64,000 nt of DNA, taken from NCBI GenBank assembly GCA_029781115.1, contig JAKOXG010000006.1, positions 124,001-188,000 on the forward strand, read 5' to 3'. How positions within the stretch are numbered: position 1 is the stretch's first letter; every line of letters begins with the position of its first letter. A model generated the notes under the pieces. That model had not been told where the DNA came from, searched no databases, and was given only the letters and a program-made list of their open reading frames with translations. Below, piece after piece: positions 26,730 through 34,733 of this stretch. This stretch comes from Candidatus Cloacimonadota bacterium. GTDB lineage: Bacteria; Cloacimonadota; Cloacimonadia; Cloacimonadales; Cloacimonadaceae. The translations under genes and the position numbers were made by a program.

Positions 26730-28006
26730 AACACGGCATAATTACCGCCCTGGACATCGGCTCCTCCTACGTTCGCAGCATCATCGCCAGCGTGGATGAG
26801 AACCGGGAAATATCCGTTTTGGGGATAGGCGAAGCGCCAACATTGGGCATGGAACAAGGGACTGTTACAGATATCGAAGCCCTCTCCAAAACCATCCGCA
26901 CCTCTTTGGAAGAAGCTGAAACACTGGCCAAAGTGGACGCTGAAAACTTATTTGTAAACATCACCGGGACGCACATCAAAACCCAGGTGGGAGACGGCCG
27001 CATCTCGATTAGCGGGCTCACACCCAATGAACCCGGCGAGATAGATTCCGACCACGTTCAGCAGGTGATCGAGGATGCCAAGAACAGCATCAAGATCCAA
27101 AAAGGCTTTGAACACAGCAGAATCCTGCACGCCATGCCTCAAAGCTATGTGATCGATGGACAGGCAAACATCAAAAACCCGATCAGCATGAACGCCTTCC
27201 ACCTCACCGCCAATGTCTACACCATCTCCGCGGAGATCACGCCCATCCGAAACTTGGCAAAGTGCATAGAATTGGCAGGTTACGAATTTGACATCGAAAA
27301 CCTGGTGCTCAACCATATCGCCCTCTCACACAGCGCTCTCTCCAGCGATGAAAAGCGCTTGGGCTGCATCCTGATCGATATCGGTGGCGGCACTTGCGAC
27401 ATCGCCCTCTACAACCGCGGCTCCTTGCAGAAGATAGCCGTGATCCCCATGGCCGGACACAACATCACCGAAGATTTGGCCATCGGGCTCAAAACCACCA
27501 TAGACAGCGCAGAAGCACTCAAGTGCAACTACGGCATCGCCCTTACCGACGGCATAGACCCAAATCTGGAAGTGGAAGTGGAAGGCATCAGCGGCAGACC
27601 TGCCACCAAGAGAAGCCAGCAGGTCATCGCTCATGTGATCAGCCCGCGTGTGATCGACATCCTGGACGAATGCTACAAGACGCTCAAGGGGCTCTATGCA
27701 CCGGAACTCGTTACCGCCGGCGTGGTGCTCTGTGGCGGCACATCACTGCTGAAGCGCATCGACGAAGCAGCTTTGAACACCTTCAATCTCCACGTCAAAC
27801 TGGCCAAACCCTCGCTGGAAAGGATGAGCGGCAGCGTGAGCCGTCTCGATGATCCCGCATTTTGCACCGCCGTGGGAATGCTGCATTATGCCAGCAGCTT
27901 GGAAAGAGAATACTCCGGCACCGGCTTGACTAAAAAAGCAGGCGCATTCGGAAGCAAAATAAAGAATTTAATTAAAAAGATATATAGAGACTTCATCCCT
28001 GAATGA
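26726..28006 (+). CDS. ftsA: Cell division protein FtsA
   Basis: 426 residues of actin fold. ATP-binding blocks: TALDIGSSYVRSIIA at the N-terminus, LIDIGGGTCDIALY (about 220-233), and VLCGGTSLLKRIDEAA (about 335-350). The 1C domain is recognisable at about 85-165. The C-terminus (SKIKNLIKKIYRDFIPE) is a basic amphipathic helix, the usual membrane-targeting sequence that tethers FtsZ filaments. It is coupled by overlap to ftsQ and touches ftsZ. Confidence 0.96.
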   Translation: MKHGIITALDIGSSYVRSIIASVDENREISVLGIGEAPTLGMEQGTVTDIEALSKTIRTSLEEAETLAKVDAENLFVNITGTHIKTQVGDGRISISGLTPNEPGEIDSDHVQQVIEDAKNSIKIQKGFEHSRILHAMPQSYVIDGQANIKNPISMNAFHLTANVYTISAEITPIRNLAKCIELAGYEFDIENLVLNHIALSHSALSSDEKRLGCILIDIGGGTCDIALYNRGSLQKIAVIPMAGHNITEDLAIGLKTTIDSAEALKCNYGIALTDGIDPNLEVEVEGISGRPATKRSQQVIAHVISPRVIDILDECYKTLKGLYAPELVTAGVVLCGGTSLLKRIDEAALNTFNLHVKLAKPSLERMSGSVSRLDDPAFCTAVGMLHYASSLEREYSGTGLTKKAGAFGSKIKNLIKKIYRDFIPE

Positions 28007-28023
28007 ACTCTCTGGGGGAAAAC

Positions 28024-29256
28024 ATGCTTGAATTTGAAGACAAACCTACCCAAATCGGGACCAACATCAAGATCGTAGGTGTGGGCGGAGCCGGTGGCAA
28101 CGCCGTGAACACCATGATCCGAAACGAACTTGCCGGCGTGGAATTCATCGCCGCAAACACCGACATTTCAGACCTCAACAAATCCCTGGCCAGCATCAAG
28201 TTGCAGATCGGCAAACAATTGACCAGAGGTTTGGGAACCGGCGCAGACCCTGAGAAAGGATCACGTAGCGCAGAAGAAAGCAAAGACGAAATCCAGAGCC
28301 ACTTGGAAGGCGCAGACATGGTGTTTATCGCCGCCGGAATGGGCGGTGGAACAGGCACCGGTGGTGCTCCCATCGTGGCAAAGATGGCCAAAGATATGGG
28401 CATCCTCACCCTGGGAATCGTGACCACTCCCTTCCCATTTGAAGGCCGAATGCGCATGAAAAACGCCGAGAAAGGCCTCAATAATCTCAAAGAAAACGTG
28501 GACACCCTGATCGTGATCCCAAATGAAAAGCTCATCGAGATTTACCGGGATTTGACCGTCCTCAACGCCTTCCAAAAGGCCGACAACATCCTCTATGAAG
28601 CTGCAAAAGCCGTCAGCGACATCATCAACTTCAGCGGCCTGATCGCCCTAGACTTTGCGGACGTCAGAGCCACCATGCAGGATAAGGGCTTGGCCTTGAT
28701 GGGCACCGGCAGCGCCACAGGTCAAGACAAAGCCATCATCGCCGCCAAAGCAGCCATCAGCAACCCGCTGCTCACGGATACCAACCTCAGAGGCTGCGAG
28801 TCTCTACTGGTCAATATCACCGCCGGTAGCGACCTCGGCATGAGCGAATTTGAAGCGGTCAACAGCGTCATCGTCAATGAAACCGGCCTGGATACCGAAA
28901 TCTTCTCCGGCGTGATCATAGACGAGAGCTACGAAGACAAAATCACAGTCACCATCATCGCCACAGGTCTGCAATCTGAAGGAAACAAAGATGCATTTGT
29001 ATTTCCTCAGATCCAGCCACCCGTCAAAGAACCAGCCCCAAAAGCCGAAGAGCCCGCACCTCAACCGACACCCAAGGAAGACATTGTGGCTCAAAGCAAT
29101 CACGAGGAAGAACAAGAACTCATCGAGGACATCTTCCGTCGCCTGAATTTTAATAAGGAACTTAACAGCCAAGAGGATAATACACCCCAGGAAGAAACGC
29201 TCAAACCTCTCACCCCCAGAACTGACCTGCCCTCTTTCCTCAAGGCTTTGGATTGA
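28024..29256 (+). CDS. ftsZ: Cell division GTPase FtsZ
   Basis: 410 residues if ATG at 28024 is used (GGGGGAAAAC in front); an alternative ATG at 28003 overlaps ftsA as ATGA but has no ribosome binding site. Tubulin-fold blocks: IVGVGGAGGNAVN, AANTDISDL, the GTP-binding GMGGGTGTGGAP (about 107-118), and NALKE/T7-type catalytic region FADVRATMQDKGLALMG (split at TMQD). A Pro/Glu-rich linker (about 325-385) leads to the C-terminal peptide DLPSFLKALD that binds FtsA. It is the last gene of the dcw cluster. Confidence 0.97.
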   Translation: MLEFEDKPTQIGTNIKIVGVGGAGGNAVNTMIRNELAGVEFIAANTDISDLNKSLASIKLQIGKQLTRGLGTGADPEKGSRSAEESKDEIQSHLEGADMVFIAAGMGGGTGTGGAPIVAKMAKDMGILTLGIVTTPFPFEGRMRMKNAEKGLNNLKENVDTLIVIPNEKLIEIYRDLTVLNAFQKADNILYEAAKAVSDIINFSGLIALDFADVRATMQDKGLALMGTGSATGQDKAIIAAKAAISNPLLTDTNLRGCESLLVNITAGSDLGMSEFEAVNSVIVNETGLDTEIFSGVIIDESYEDKITVTIIATGLQSEGNKDAFVFPQIQPPVKEPAPKAEEPAPQPTPKEDIVAQSNHEEEQELIEDIFRRLNFNKELNSQEDNTPQEETLKPLTPRTDLPSFLKALD

Positions 29257-29319
29257 TTATCACCCGAAACTTTTAAGCTCCCTGCTTAGGTCTCACAACG
29301 GACATCCCCTGTCCAATCT

Positions 29320-29357
29320 AATCGCCGGCTATCCCCCAGCCGGCGATTATCCTTTTT
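29320..29357 (+). terminator. Rho-independent terminator of the dcw operon
   Basis: Perfect 11-bp stem AATCGCCGGCT / AGCCGGCGATT (29320-29330 and 29338-29348) with a 7-nt loop, followed by CCTTTTTT. It is 64 nt after the ftsZ stop. Confidence 0.93.
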
Positions 29358-29432
29358 TAATCGGGAAATAGCAGTGCTTTAGCCAACTTCGTAAGGGTGT
29401 ACCAATATACAAGCAATTGCAAGGTGATGGTT

Positions 29433-29693
29433 ATGAAGCGCTTTCTGACTTTGAAAGTACTGTTTGCGCTTGAGCTTCTTGTCGGTCTATCTGCTTGTCC
29501 CTTACTCACCCGCCCGGTGATGCCGTGGAGATACTCGGGTTTTTCCCGGGAGGCTCCGGGTAATCACCGGGAGGCTAAGCAAGGAAGAGGCACGGAATAT
29601 GCCTTTTCAGACATCGGAAACCTTGACATGGAGAAAAAGCCATCAAGCCTGATTCTACCTCATCAATCGGGGCAGGATAAAACTTGTGCTTGA
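29433..29693 (+). pseudogene. Possible truncated lipoprotein gene running into the dispersed repeat
   Basis: ATG at 29433 has AAGG 8 nt upstream and is followed by MKRFLTLKVLFALELLVGLS and a cysteine, a good lipoprotein signal with lipobox LSAC. After about 25 residues the frame enters the 90-nt repeat (29501-29590) and continues for another 60 residues with no recognisable sequence. I read it as a 5' remnant of a secreted-protein gene broken by the repeat. It could equally be a chance frame. Confidence 0.3.
29501..29590 (+). repeat. Dispersed 90-nt GC-rich hairpin repeat, copy 2
   Basis: Matches the reverse complement of 1400-1489 with one mismatch in 90 (C at 29580 instead of T). The 9-bp inverted repeat ends are CCCGGTGAT (29513-29521) and ATCACCGGG (29563-29571). 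It lies between the ftsZ terminator and the tRNA-Pro promoter. Confidence 0.9.
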
Positions 29694-29719
29694 CATAAAC
29701 CCACTTTTTAAAAGTCTGG
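29690..29719 (+). promoter_or_regulatory. Promoter of tRNA-Pro(CGG)
   Basis: TTGACA at 29690-29695 and AAAGTCTG ending at 29718. The predicted start is about 6 nt before the mature tRNA 5' end, the same spacing as at the second tRNA-Pro gene. Confidence 0.6.
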
Positions 29720-29730
29720 ACAAAATCAGT

Positions 29731-29808
29731 CGGGATGTAGCGCAGTCCGGTTAGCGCGCTCGGTTCGGGACCGAGAAGTCGGAGGTTCGAATCCTCTCAT
29801 CCCGACCA
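29731..29808 (+). tRNA. tRNA-Pro (anticodon CGG)
   Basis: 78 nt including an encoded CCA. The acceptor stem CGGGATG/CATCCCG closes, the anticodon stem CTCGG/CCGAG holds the loop TTCGGGA with CGG at 29766-29768, and the T arm reads GGAGG-TTCGAAT-CCTCT. It reads CCG codons. Its body is closely similar to the tRNA-Pro at 33557. Confidence 0.95.
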
Positions 29809-29916
29809 TTCTTTTTTACCTTTACACTTTTGATGACCGTTTGTGAAACCTTGGGCAGGGGCTTGCTGAGCTGCCTGTCCTGCCAGGACTTCAAACCAGA
29901 AACCACAGGAACTATA

Positions 29917-31680
29917 TTGAAACCAGAAAAGCAAAACATCCGCTATTATATCAAGCTGCTCTACCCTTACATCAAGGATGACGTCGGCTTGTTGCTCTTT
30001 GGCTTGTTTGCCATGCTGTTCACCTCTGCGCTCTATCTTGTAGACCCGCTGATCCTGGCGCTGATCGTGGACAAGAGCATTCCCGCAGGCGATATGGGCC
30101 TGACCTTCCGCTATGCCGGGATGTTTATCGCGGTGGTGCTGGCTTCTGGCCTGGTTTCCTATCTGCAGATTGTGCTGCTTTCACGGCTTGGCATCAAGGT
30201 AATCACCAAGTTTAAAGGCCGGGTCTTCAACCACTTGCTCAAGCTGCCGGTTGAATGGTTCAACAAACGGCCTGTGGGTGAGCTGATCTCCCGCGTGGAG
30301 AGCGATAGCGAGCGGGTCAAGGTGCTCTTTAGCGGCCACACCATCAGTGTTGTCAGCGATGTGCTCTTCTTTATCGGTGTCTTTATCGTGCTTTTTATCA
30401 GAGACTGGCAGGTAACGGCCTGGATCACGCTGCCCTTGATCTTGGGTGGGGCGGGCTACTTCTTTTTGATCCGCTATTTAGCCAAGTATTACCGTCAAAT
30501 CCGTGAGAAGCATGCCGTTATCACTGCCAATATCACGGACTACGTGCAGGGAATGCAGATGGTGCAAGCCCTCAACCGTCAGCATAAGGTGATAGACTTT
30601 TTACGCAAATCATCGGATGATAAATACAAGCTGGAGACCCGCACCGGCTTTACCGAATACGGTTCTCAGAGCTTCGTTCATTTCCTGTACTTTGCGGTTC
30701 TCATTGTTATCGTGATCTATCTTTCCGCACCCAAGATCATCGCCGGCACTGCCACATTGGGCACGCTGATTGTCTTTATCCAATACATCTACAGGTTGGT
30801 CTGGCCGCTGCTGCAACTCTCCGAACACGTGATGCAGATCCAGCGTTCCTTTGTGTCCCTGCGCCGCATTTTAGACCTCACCGAGCTCACCACCGAAGAC
30901 GAGATCTTCACCGGCACAGAGCTCCCCGTCTTTGAGCAGGAAATCCGCTTTGAAAACGTGTGGTTTGCCTATCAGGATGAGGACTGGGTGCTGCAGGATG
31001 TGAGTTTTACGCTGCCCAAAGGCAAAAAGGTGGCTCTGGTAGGCTCTTCCGGAAGCGGTAAAACCACCACAGTGAACCTCTTATGCGGCTTTTATCCCCT
31101 GAATCGTGGACGCATCACCATCGACGGCAAGCCCCTGGATGAGATGGATTTCAGGGCTTGGCGACGCAAGATCGGCCTCATCCTGCAGGATATCTACCTC
31201 TTTCCGGGCAGCATCCTGGAAAACGTGAGGGTTTACAACGACCTGATCAGCGAAGCTAAGGTGCAGCAGGCCATAGACATCGTGCAATTGCATGACCTGA
31301 TCGAAAAGCAGGAAGATGGGCTGCACAGCGTCCTGGCGGAGCGGGGGCAGAATGTATCGCAAGGCGAAAAGCAGCTCATCAGCTTTGCGCGTGCTTTGGC
31401 TTTTGATGCGGAACTGATCATCATGGACGAAGCTACGGCATCTATCGATCCTCAGACCGAAGCCCGCATCCAACGCGGCATGGACAAGGTCTTTGAGGGA
31501 CGCACCGCCTTGGTGGTAGCGCACAGGCTCACCTCCGTCCTGGATGCGGATGAGATACTCTTTTTTGAAGATGGCAAAATCATTGGCAGAGGCACACATC
31601 AGGATTTGATGCAGAGTCTGCCTCAATACAAGCACCTGGTAGAGTTGCAGATGCCTGGCGGGGAGGCTAAAGATGTGTAA
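29917..31680 (+). CDS. ABC exporter half-transporter, subunit 1 (non-canonical signature)
   Basis: 587 residues if TTG at 29917 is the start. It has CAGGA 6 nt upstream and begins KPEKQNIRYYIKLLYPYIK, the usual lead into the first helix. Longer ATG starts at 29830/29833 would add 28-29 residues unlike the family. Six-helix ABC exporter domain (about 1-320) and nucleotide-binding domain (about 345-587): Walker A GSSGSGKTT (376-384), signature VSQGEKQ (480-486) instead of LSGGQ, Walker B LIIMDEA with intact D504-E505, and an H-loop (VAHRL). It overlaps the next ABC gene by 8 nt, so the two form a heterodimer. The substrate is unknown (lipid, peptide or drug). Confidence 0.9.
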   Translation: MKPEKQNIRYYIKLLYPYIKDDVGLLLFGLFAMLFTSALYLVDPLILALIVDKSIPAGDMGLTFRYAGMFIAVVLASGLVSYLQIVLLSRLGIKVITKFKGRVFNHLLKLPVEWFNKRPVGELISRVESDSERVKVLFSGHTISVVSDVLFFIGVFIVLFIRDWQVTAWITLPLILGGAGYFFLIRYLAKYYRQIREKHAVITANITDYVQGMQMVQALNRQHKVIDFLRKSSDDKYKLETRTGFTEYGSQSFVHFLYFAVLIVIVIYLSAPKIIAGTATLGTLIVFIQYIYRLVWPLLQLSEHVMQIQRSFVSLRRILDLTELTTEDEIFTGTELPVFEQEIRFENVWFAYQDEDWVLQDVSFTLPKGKKVALVGSSGSGKTTTVNLLCGFYPLNRGRITIDGKPLDEMDFRAWRRKIGLILQDIYLFPGSILENVRVYNDLISEAKVQQAIDIVQLHDLIEKQEDGLHSVLAERGQNVSQGEKQLISFARALAFDAELIIMDEATASIDPQTEARIQRGMDKVFEGRTALVVAHRLTSVLDADEILFFEDGKIIGRGTHQDLMQSLPQYKHLVELQMPGGEAKDV

Positions 31681-33460
31681 AAAGCTCTTCAGACGCATCC
31701 TCAAGCGCATCAATCCAAATGTAGCCTGGGTGATCCGCCAGTGGTACACTCAGCGTTGGTTCCTCATTTTGATGATCCTCTTTACCTTGGGCAACTCAGC
31801 CGTTTCCGTTGCTTTCCCGATGCTGTACCGCAGGCTGATCGATACGCTCAAGGACATCCTCTCCGATCCCAATTACCCACAGCCGATGGCGGCGATCAAC
31901 AATATCATTTACACCTTTTTGGCTCTGGGTGTGGCGCAGATTGTCAACGGCTTCTACCCCGCCTTCCGTGGTTGGCTGAACATCCGCTTTGAAAACTACT
32001 TACGCATGAAGTATTTCACCGCCATAGCGGGTAAGGATTATCGCTTTTTCCAAAAGTACCGCACCGGAGACATCGTCACCCGGCTCACAGATGATCTTTC
32101 AGACTACCCCAAGGTCTCCTGGTTCCTCTGCTCCGGCATCTTCAGGGCTGTCAACTCCGGCTCCCTCATCCTCTTCAGCCTGATCGTCATGTTCAGCGTA
32201 AACGTCAAGCTAACCCTGTTTTCCATTGCACCGCTGCCGCTGATGATGGTGGTGTTTTACTTCGCTCAAGACAAGCTTTACACTTTCTTTGAACGCAATC
32301 AACAGGCTATCAGCGACATCAACAGCCAACTGGAGATGAGCTTTTCCGGCATTCGCATCGTGAAGGCCTTTGTCAGTGAAGAAAAGTATAAACGCTTCTT
32401 TGATAATGCCTTGGCTAAGCGGTTCAAGACGGAAATGAGCGTGGTGAAGCTGGACGCAGTGCTCGGTTTGATCTATGGATACATAGATTACATCGCCCAG
32501 ATCGGCATCATCCTCGTAGGCGGCTACATGGCGGTCAAAGGCGAGATCAGCGTGGGAACCTTCTATCTCTTCTATAGTTACCTCAGCATGATGATCTATC
32601 CCCTGTTGGATCTGCCGCAACTCTTCAACACCGGCAAGCAGGCTTTTGTGAATATCGACCGTTTGGAAGAGATGCGCACCTTCCCCACCATGTATGAGCG
32701 TCAGCAGGGCAAACACGAGGTGCAACACTTTGATTCCCTGAGGTTTGAGAAGGTAAACTTCTCCTATCCGGATAGCGACTACAAAGTGCTCAACGACTGT
32801 GATCTGCACCTGGAAGCCGGGAAAAAGCTGCTCATCCTGGGCGCAACAGGCAGCGGTAAAAGCACGCTTATCAACCTGATTCTGGGGCTCTTGGAGAAGG
32901 ATTCCGGCGAGATTCTGATCAATGATATACCCTTGGAAGAGATAGACATACCATCGCTGAGAGAGGCTTTGGCCTATGTGCCTCAAGAAGCGGTGCTCTT
33001 TGGCGGAACCATCAAGCAAAACATCTGCTTTTCCGTGGATTCTGTGGATGAAGCAGAGTATGATCTGGCCGTGAAAAGTGCGCAACTGCAGAGCGAAATG
33101 GCCGACTTCCCCGAAGGCGATCAAACTGTGGTGGGCTCCAGAGGCTTGGGAATTTCCGGTGGACAAAAACAGCGCGTCACCATCGCCAGAGCACTGATCA
33201 AGAGACCACAACTGCTTATTTTGGACGACATTACCGCCAGCTTGGATGCCGAAAACGAGGAAAAGCTCTGGCAGGATATCAATGCAAACTACGCCGGAAT
33301 CGCTGCCATCGTGATCTCACACCGGCTCTCCACCCTGCACTATGTGGATCAAATCCTCTTCATCGATTCTGCAGGAAATTGCCATCAGGGCAGCCATGAT
33401 GAGCTGGTCTTTCAAAACAGGGAGTATCACGACTTCCTGCATGATCACTTGAAGAAGTGA
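31673..33460 (+). CDS. ABC exporter half-transporter, subunit 2 (degenerate Walker B)
   Basis: 595 residues with six hydrophobic helices (about 25-320) and a C-terminal nucleotide-binding domain: Walker A GATGSGKST (390-398), canonical signature ISGGQKQ (494-500), Walker B LLILDD in which aspartate 519 replaces the catalytic glutamate, and H-loop VISHRL. With subunit 1 this gives one complete ATP site (subunit 1 Walker motifs with this LSGGQ-like loop) and one degenerate site, the pattern of TM287/288- or BmrCD-type heterodimeric exporters. The start overlaps subunit 1. Confidence 0.92.
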   Translation: MCKKLFRRILKRINPNVAWVIRQWYTQRWFLILMILFTLGNSAVSVAFPMLYRRLIDTLKDILSDPNYPQPMAAINNIIYTFLALGVAQIVNGFYPAFRGWLNIRFENYLRMKYFTAIAGKDYRFFQKYRTGDIVTRLTDDLSDYPKVSWFLCSGIFRAVNSGSLILFSLIVMFSVNVKLTLFSIAPLPLMMVVFYFAQDKLYTFFERNQQAISDINSQLEMSFSGIRIVKAFVSEEKYKRFFDNALAKRFKTEMSVVKLDAVLGLIYGYIDYIAQIGIILVGGYMAVKGEISVGTFYLFYSYLSMMIYPLLDLPQLFNTGKQAFVNIDRLEEMRTFPTMYERQQGKHEVQHFDSLRFEKVNFSYPDSDYKVLNDCDLHLEAGKKLLILGATGSGKSTLINLILGLLEKDSGEILINDIPLEEIDIPSLREALAYVPQEAVLFGGTIKQNICFSVDSVDEAEYDLAVKSAQLQSEMADFPEGDQTVVGSRGLGISGGQKQRVTIARALIKRPQLLILDDITASLDAENEEKLWQDINANYAGIAAIVISHRLSTLHYVDQILFIDSAGNCHQGSHDELVFQNREYHDFLHDHLKK

Positions 33461-33515
33461 GCTTTTCAATCTTGCCGTCTTTGGAGTAATGGTTAGATAA
33501 TTAAGCTCAATTCTC

Positions 33516-33545
33516 TTGACATATTTCCCCGTCGTTTTTCTTTGG
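33516..33545 (+). promoter_or_regulatory. Promoter of the tRNA-Pro(TGG)/tRNA-Val group
   Basis: TTGACA at 33516-33521 and TTTCTTTG ending at 33544, giving a start about 6 nt before the tRNA 5' end. The tRNA-Val and possibly the epimerase gene may share it. Confidence 0.6.
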
Positions 33546-33556
33546 TCTCTCATACT

Positions 33557-33634
<78 letters not shown>

Positions 33635-33655
33635 ATAAGAGTTTTTATCGCATGT

Positions 33656-33731
33656 GGGCGCTTAGCTCAGCTGGCAGAGCGCTTGCTTTACACGCAAGAT
33701 GTCAGGGGTTCAAGTCCCTTAGCGCCCACCA
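33656..33731 (+). tRNA. tRNA-Val (anticodon TAC)
   Basis: 76 nt with encoded CCA. Acceptor GGGCGCT/AGCGCCC, anticodon stem CTTGC/GCAAG with loop TTTACAC (anticodon TAC). It is 21 nt after tRNA-Pro(TGG) and 23 nt before the epimerase start. Confidence 0.96.
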
Positions 33732-33754
33732 CTCATTTATCCTTGGGAGAGTAA

Positions 33755-34723
33755 ATGAAAATAGCTATCACTGGCGCTAATGGCTTTGTAGGCAGCAGAC
33801 TCGCTTCCCGCCTGTCTGAAGGAACTTCGCAAACTATTGCCATAGTGCGTGAAGGCGCCAACCTGCGGCTTTTGAGCCCGGATACCGAAATCCGGGTGGT
33901 GGATTACAGCCAACCCGCCTCCATCCTCTGTGCTATCCAAGATTGTGACGTGCTCATCCACAACGCCGGCAAAGTGCGCACCCGTAGCCACCAGGAGATG
34001 CTGGACGCCAATCTGGGCAACACCAGCAGGGTGCTGGAAGCAGTCAACCAGAGCTCCCTCCAGCACTTCATTTACATCAGCTCCCAAGCCGCTTCTGCCC
34101 CATCCCCTGCAGGAGAAGCCATCGACGAAAACTATCCCAGCGCACCGGTGAATTGGTATGGCAAAAGCAAGATGTGGGCTGAAAGGGCAATCCAAAAGCG
34201 CTGCAAAGTCCCGTTCACAATCCTGCGCCCTGTGCCTGTCTATGGTGAGGGTGATAAAGACTTCTTGGCTCTCTTTAAAGCTGCCGACAAGTGTCTTTGC
34301 GTGGGGATGGGAAGCAGTCAGCAGCTTGTCAATATGATCCATGTAGATCAGCTTTGTGATCTCATCCAGCTCTGCCTCTGCAATCCAAAGGCTTTTGGTG
34401 AAACCTTCTTTGCCTCCGATGGGCACAGCTACACCCAAAAGGAGATCTCAAATTCCATCGCAGCAGCAGCTCGCAAAAAGTATGTCCGTATCAGAGTGCC
34501 TAAGTTGCTGGCATGTGCTGTATTTATGTTCGGTCAATTGTGGCAGGATGTGAGCCGCAGAACTGGCCTCTTAAACAGGCAAAAGTATCTGGAACTCAGC
34601 GCACCTCACTGGAACTGCACCAATGCCAAGGCGGTGCGCCTCCTGGGCTGGGAATCAAGCGGCAATCTGCAAGATTTGCTCAAGCAAACCTACGTCTGGT
34701 ATCTCAGTCATGATTGGCTGTAG
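33755..34723 (+). CDS. NAD(P)-dependent epimerase/dehydratase (extended SDR)
   Basis: 322 residues. N-terminal Rossmann motif GANGFVGSRL (7-16), LIHNAGKVR, the serine region YISSQAASAPS, and the catalytic YGKSK (about 130-134), followed by RPVPVYGEGD. These are the hallmarks of extended short-chain dehydrogenases acting on nucleotide sugars or related compounds. Which substrate is used cannot be told. ATG at 33755 follows TGGGAGAG. Ten nucleotides separate it from the next gene, so the two are probably cotranscribed. Confidence 0.88.
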   Translation: MKIAITGANGFVGSRLASRLSEGTSQTIAIVREGANLRLLSPDTEIRVVDYSQPASILCAIQDCDVLIHNAGKVRTRSHQEMLDANLGNTSRVLEAVNQSSLQHFIYISSQAASAPSPAGEAIDENYPSAPVNWYGKSKMWAERAIQKRCKVPFTILRPVPVYGEGDKDFLALFKAADKCLCVGMGSSQQLVNMIHVDQLCDLIQLCLCNPKAFGETFFASDGHSYTQKEISNSIAAAARKKYVRIRVPKLLACAVFMFGQLWQDVSRRTGLLNRQKYLELSAPHWNCTNAKAVRLLGWESSGNLQDLLKQTYVWYLSHDWL

Positions 34724-34733
34724 GGACTGCTCA

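Noticed and set aside
29830-29916. Upstream ATG starts for ABC subunit 1
   Set aside because: The extra residues do not resemble ABC exporter N-termini, and the TTG at 29917 has a ribosome binding site at good distance.
32210-33211. 333-codon open frame on the minus strand
   Set aside because: Antisense to the ATP-binding domain of the second ABC exporter, whose motifs are unmistakable on the plus strand.
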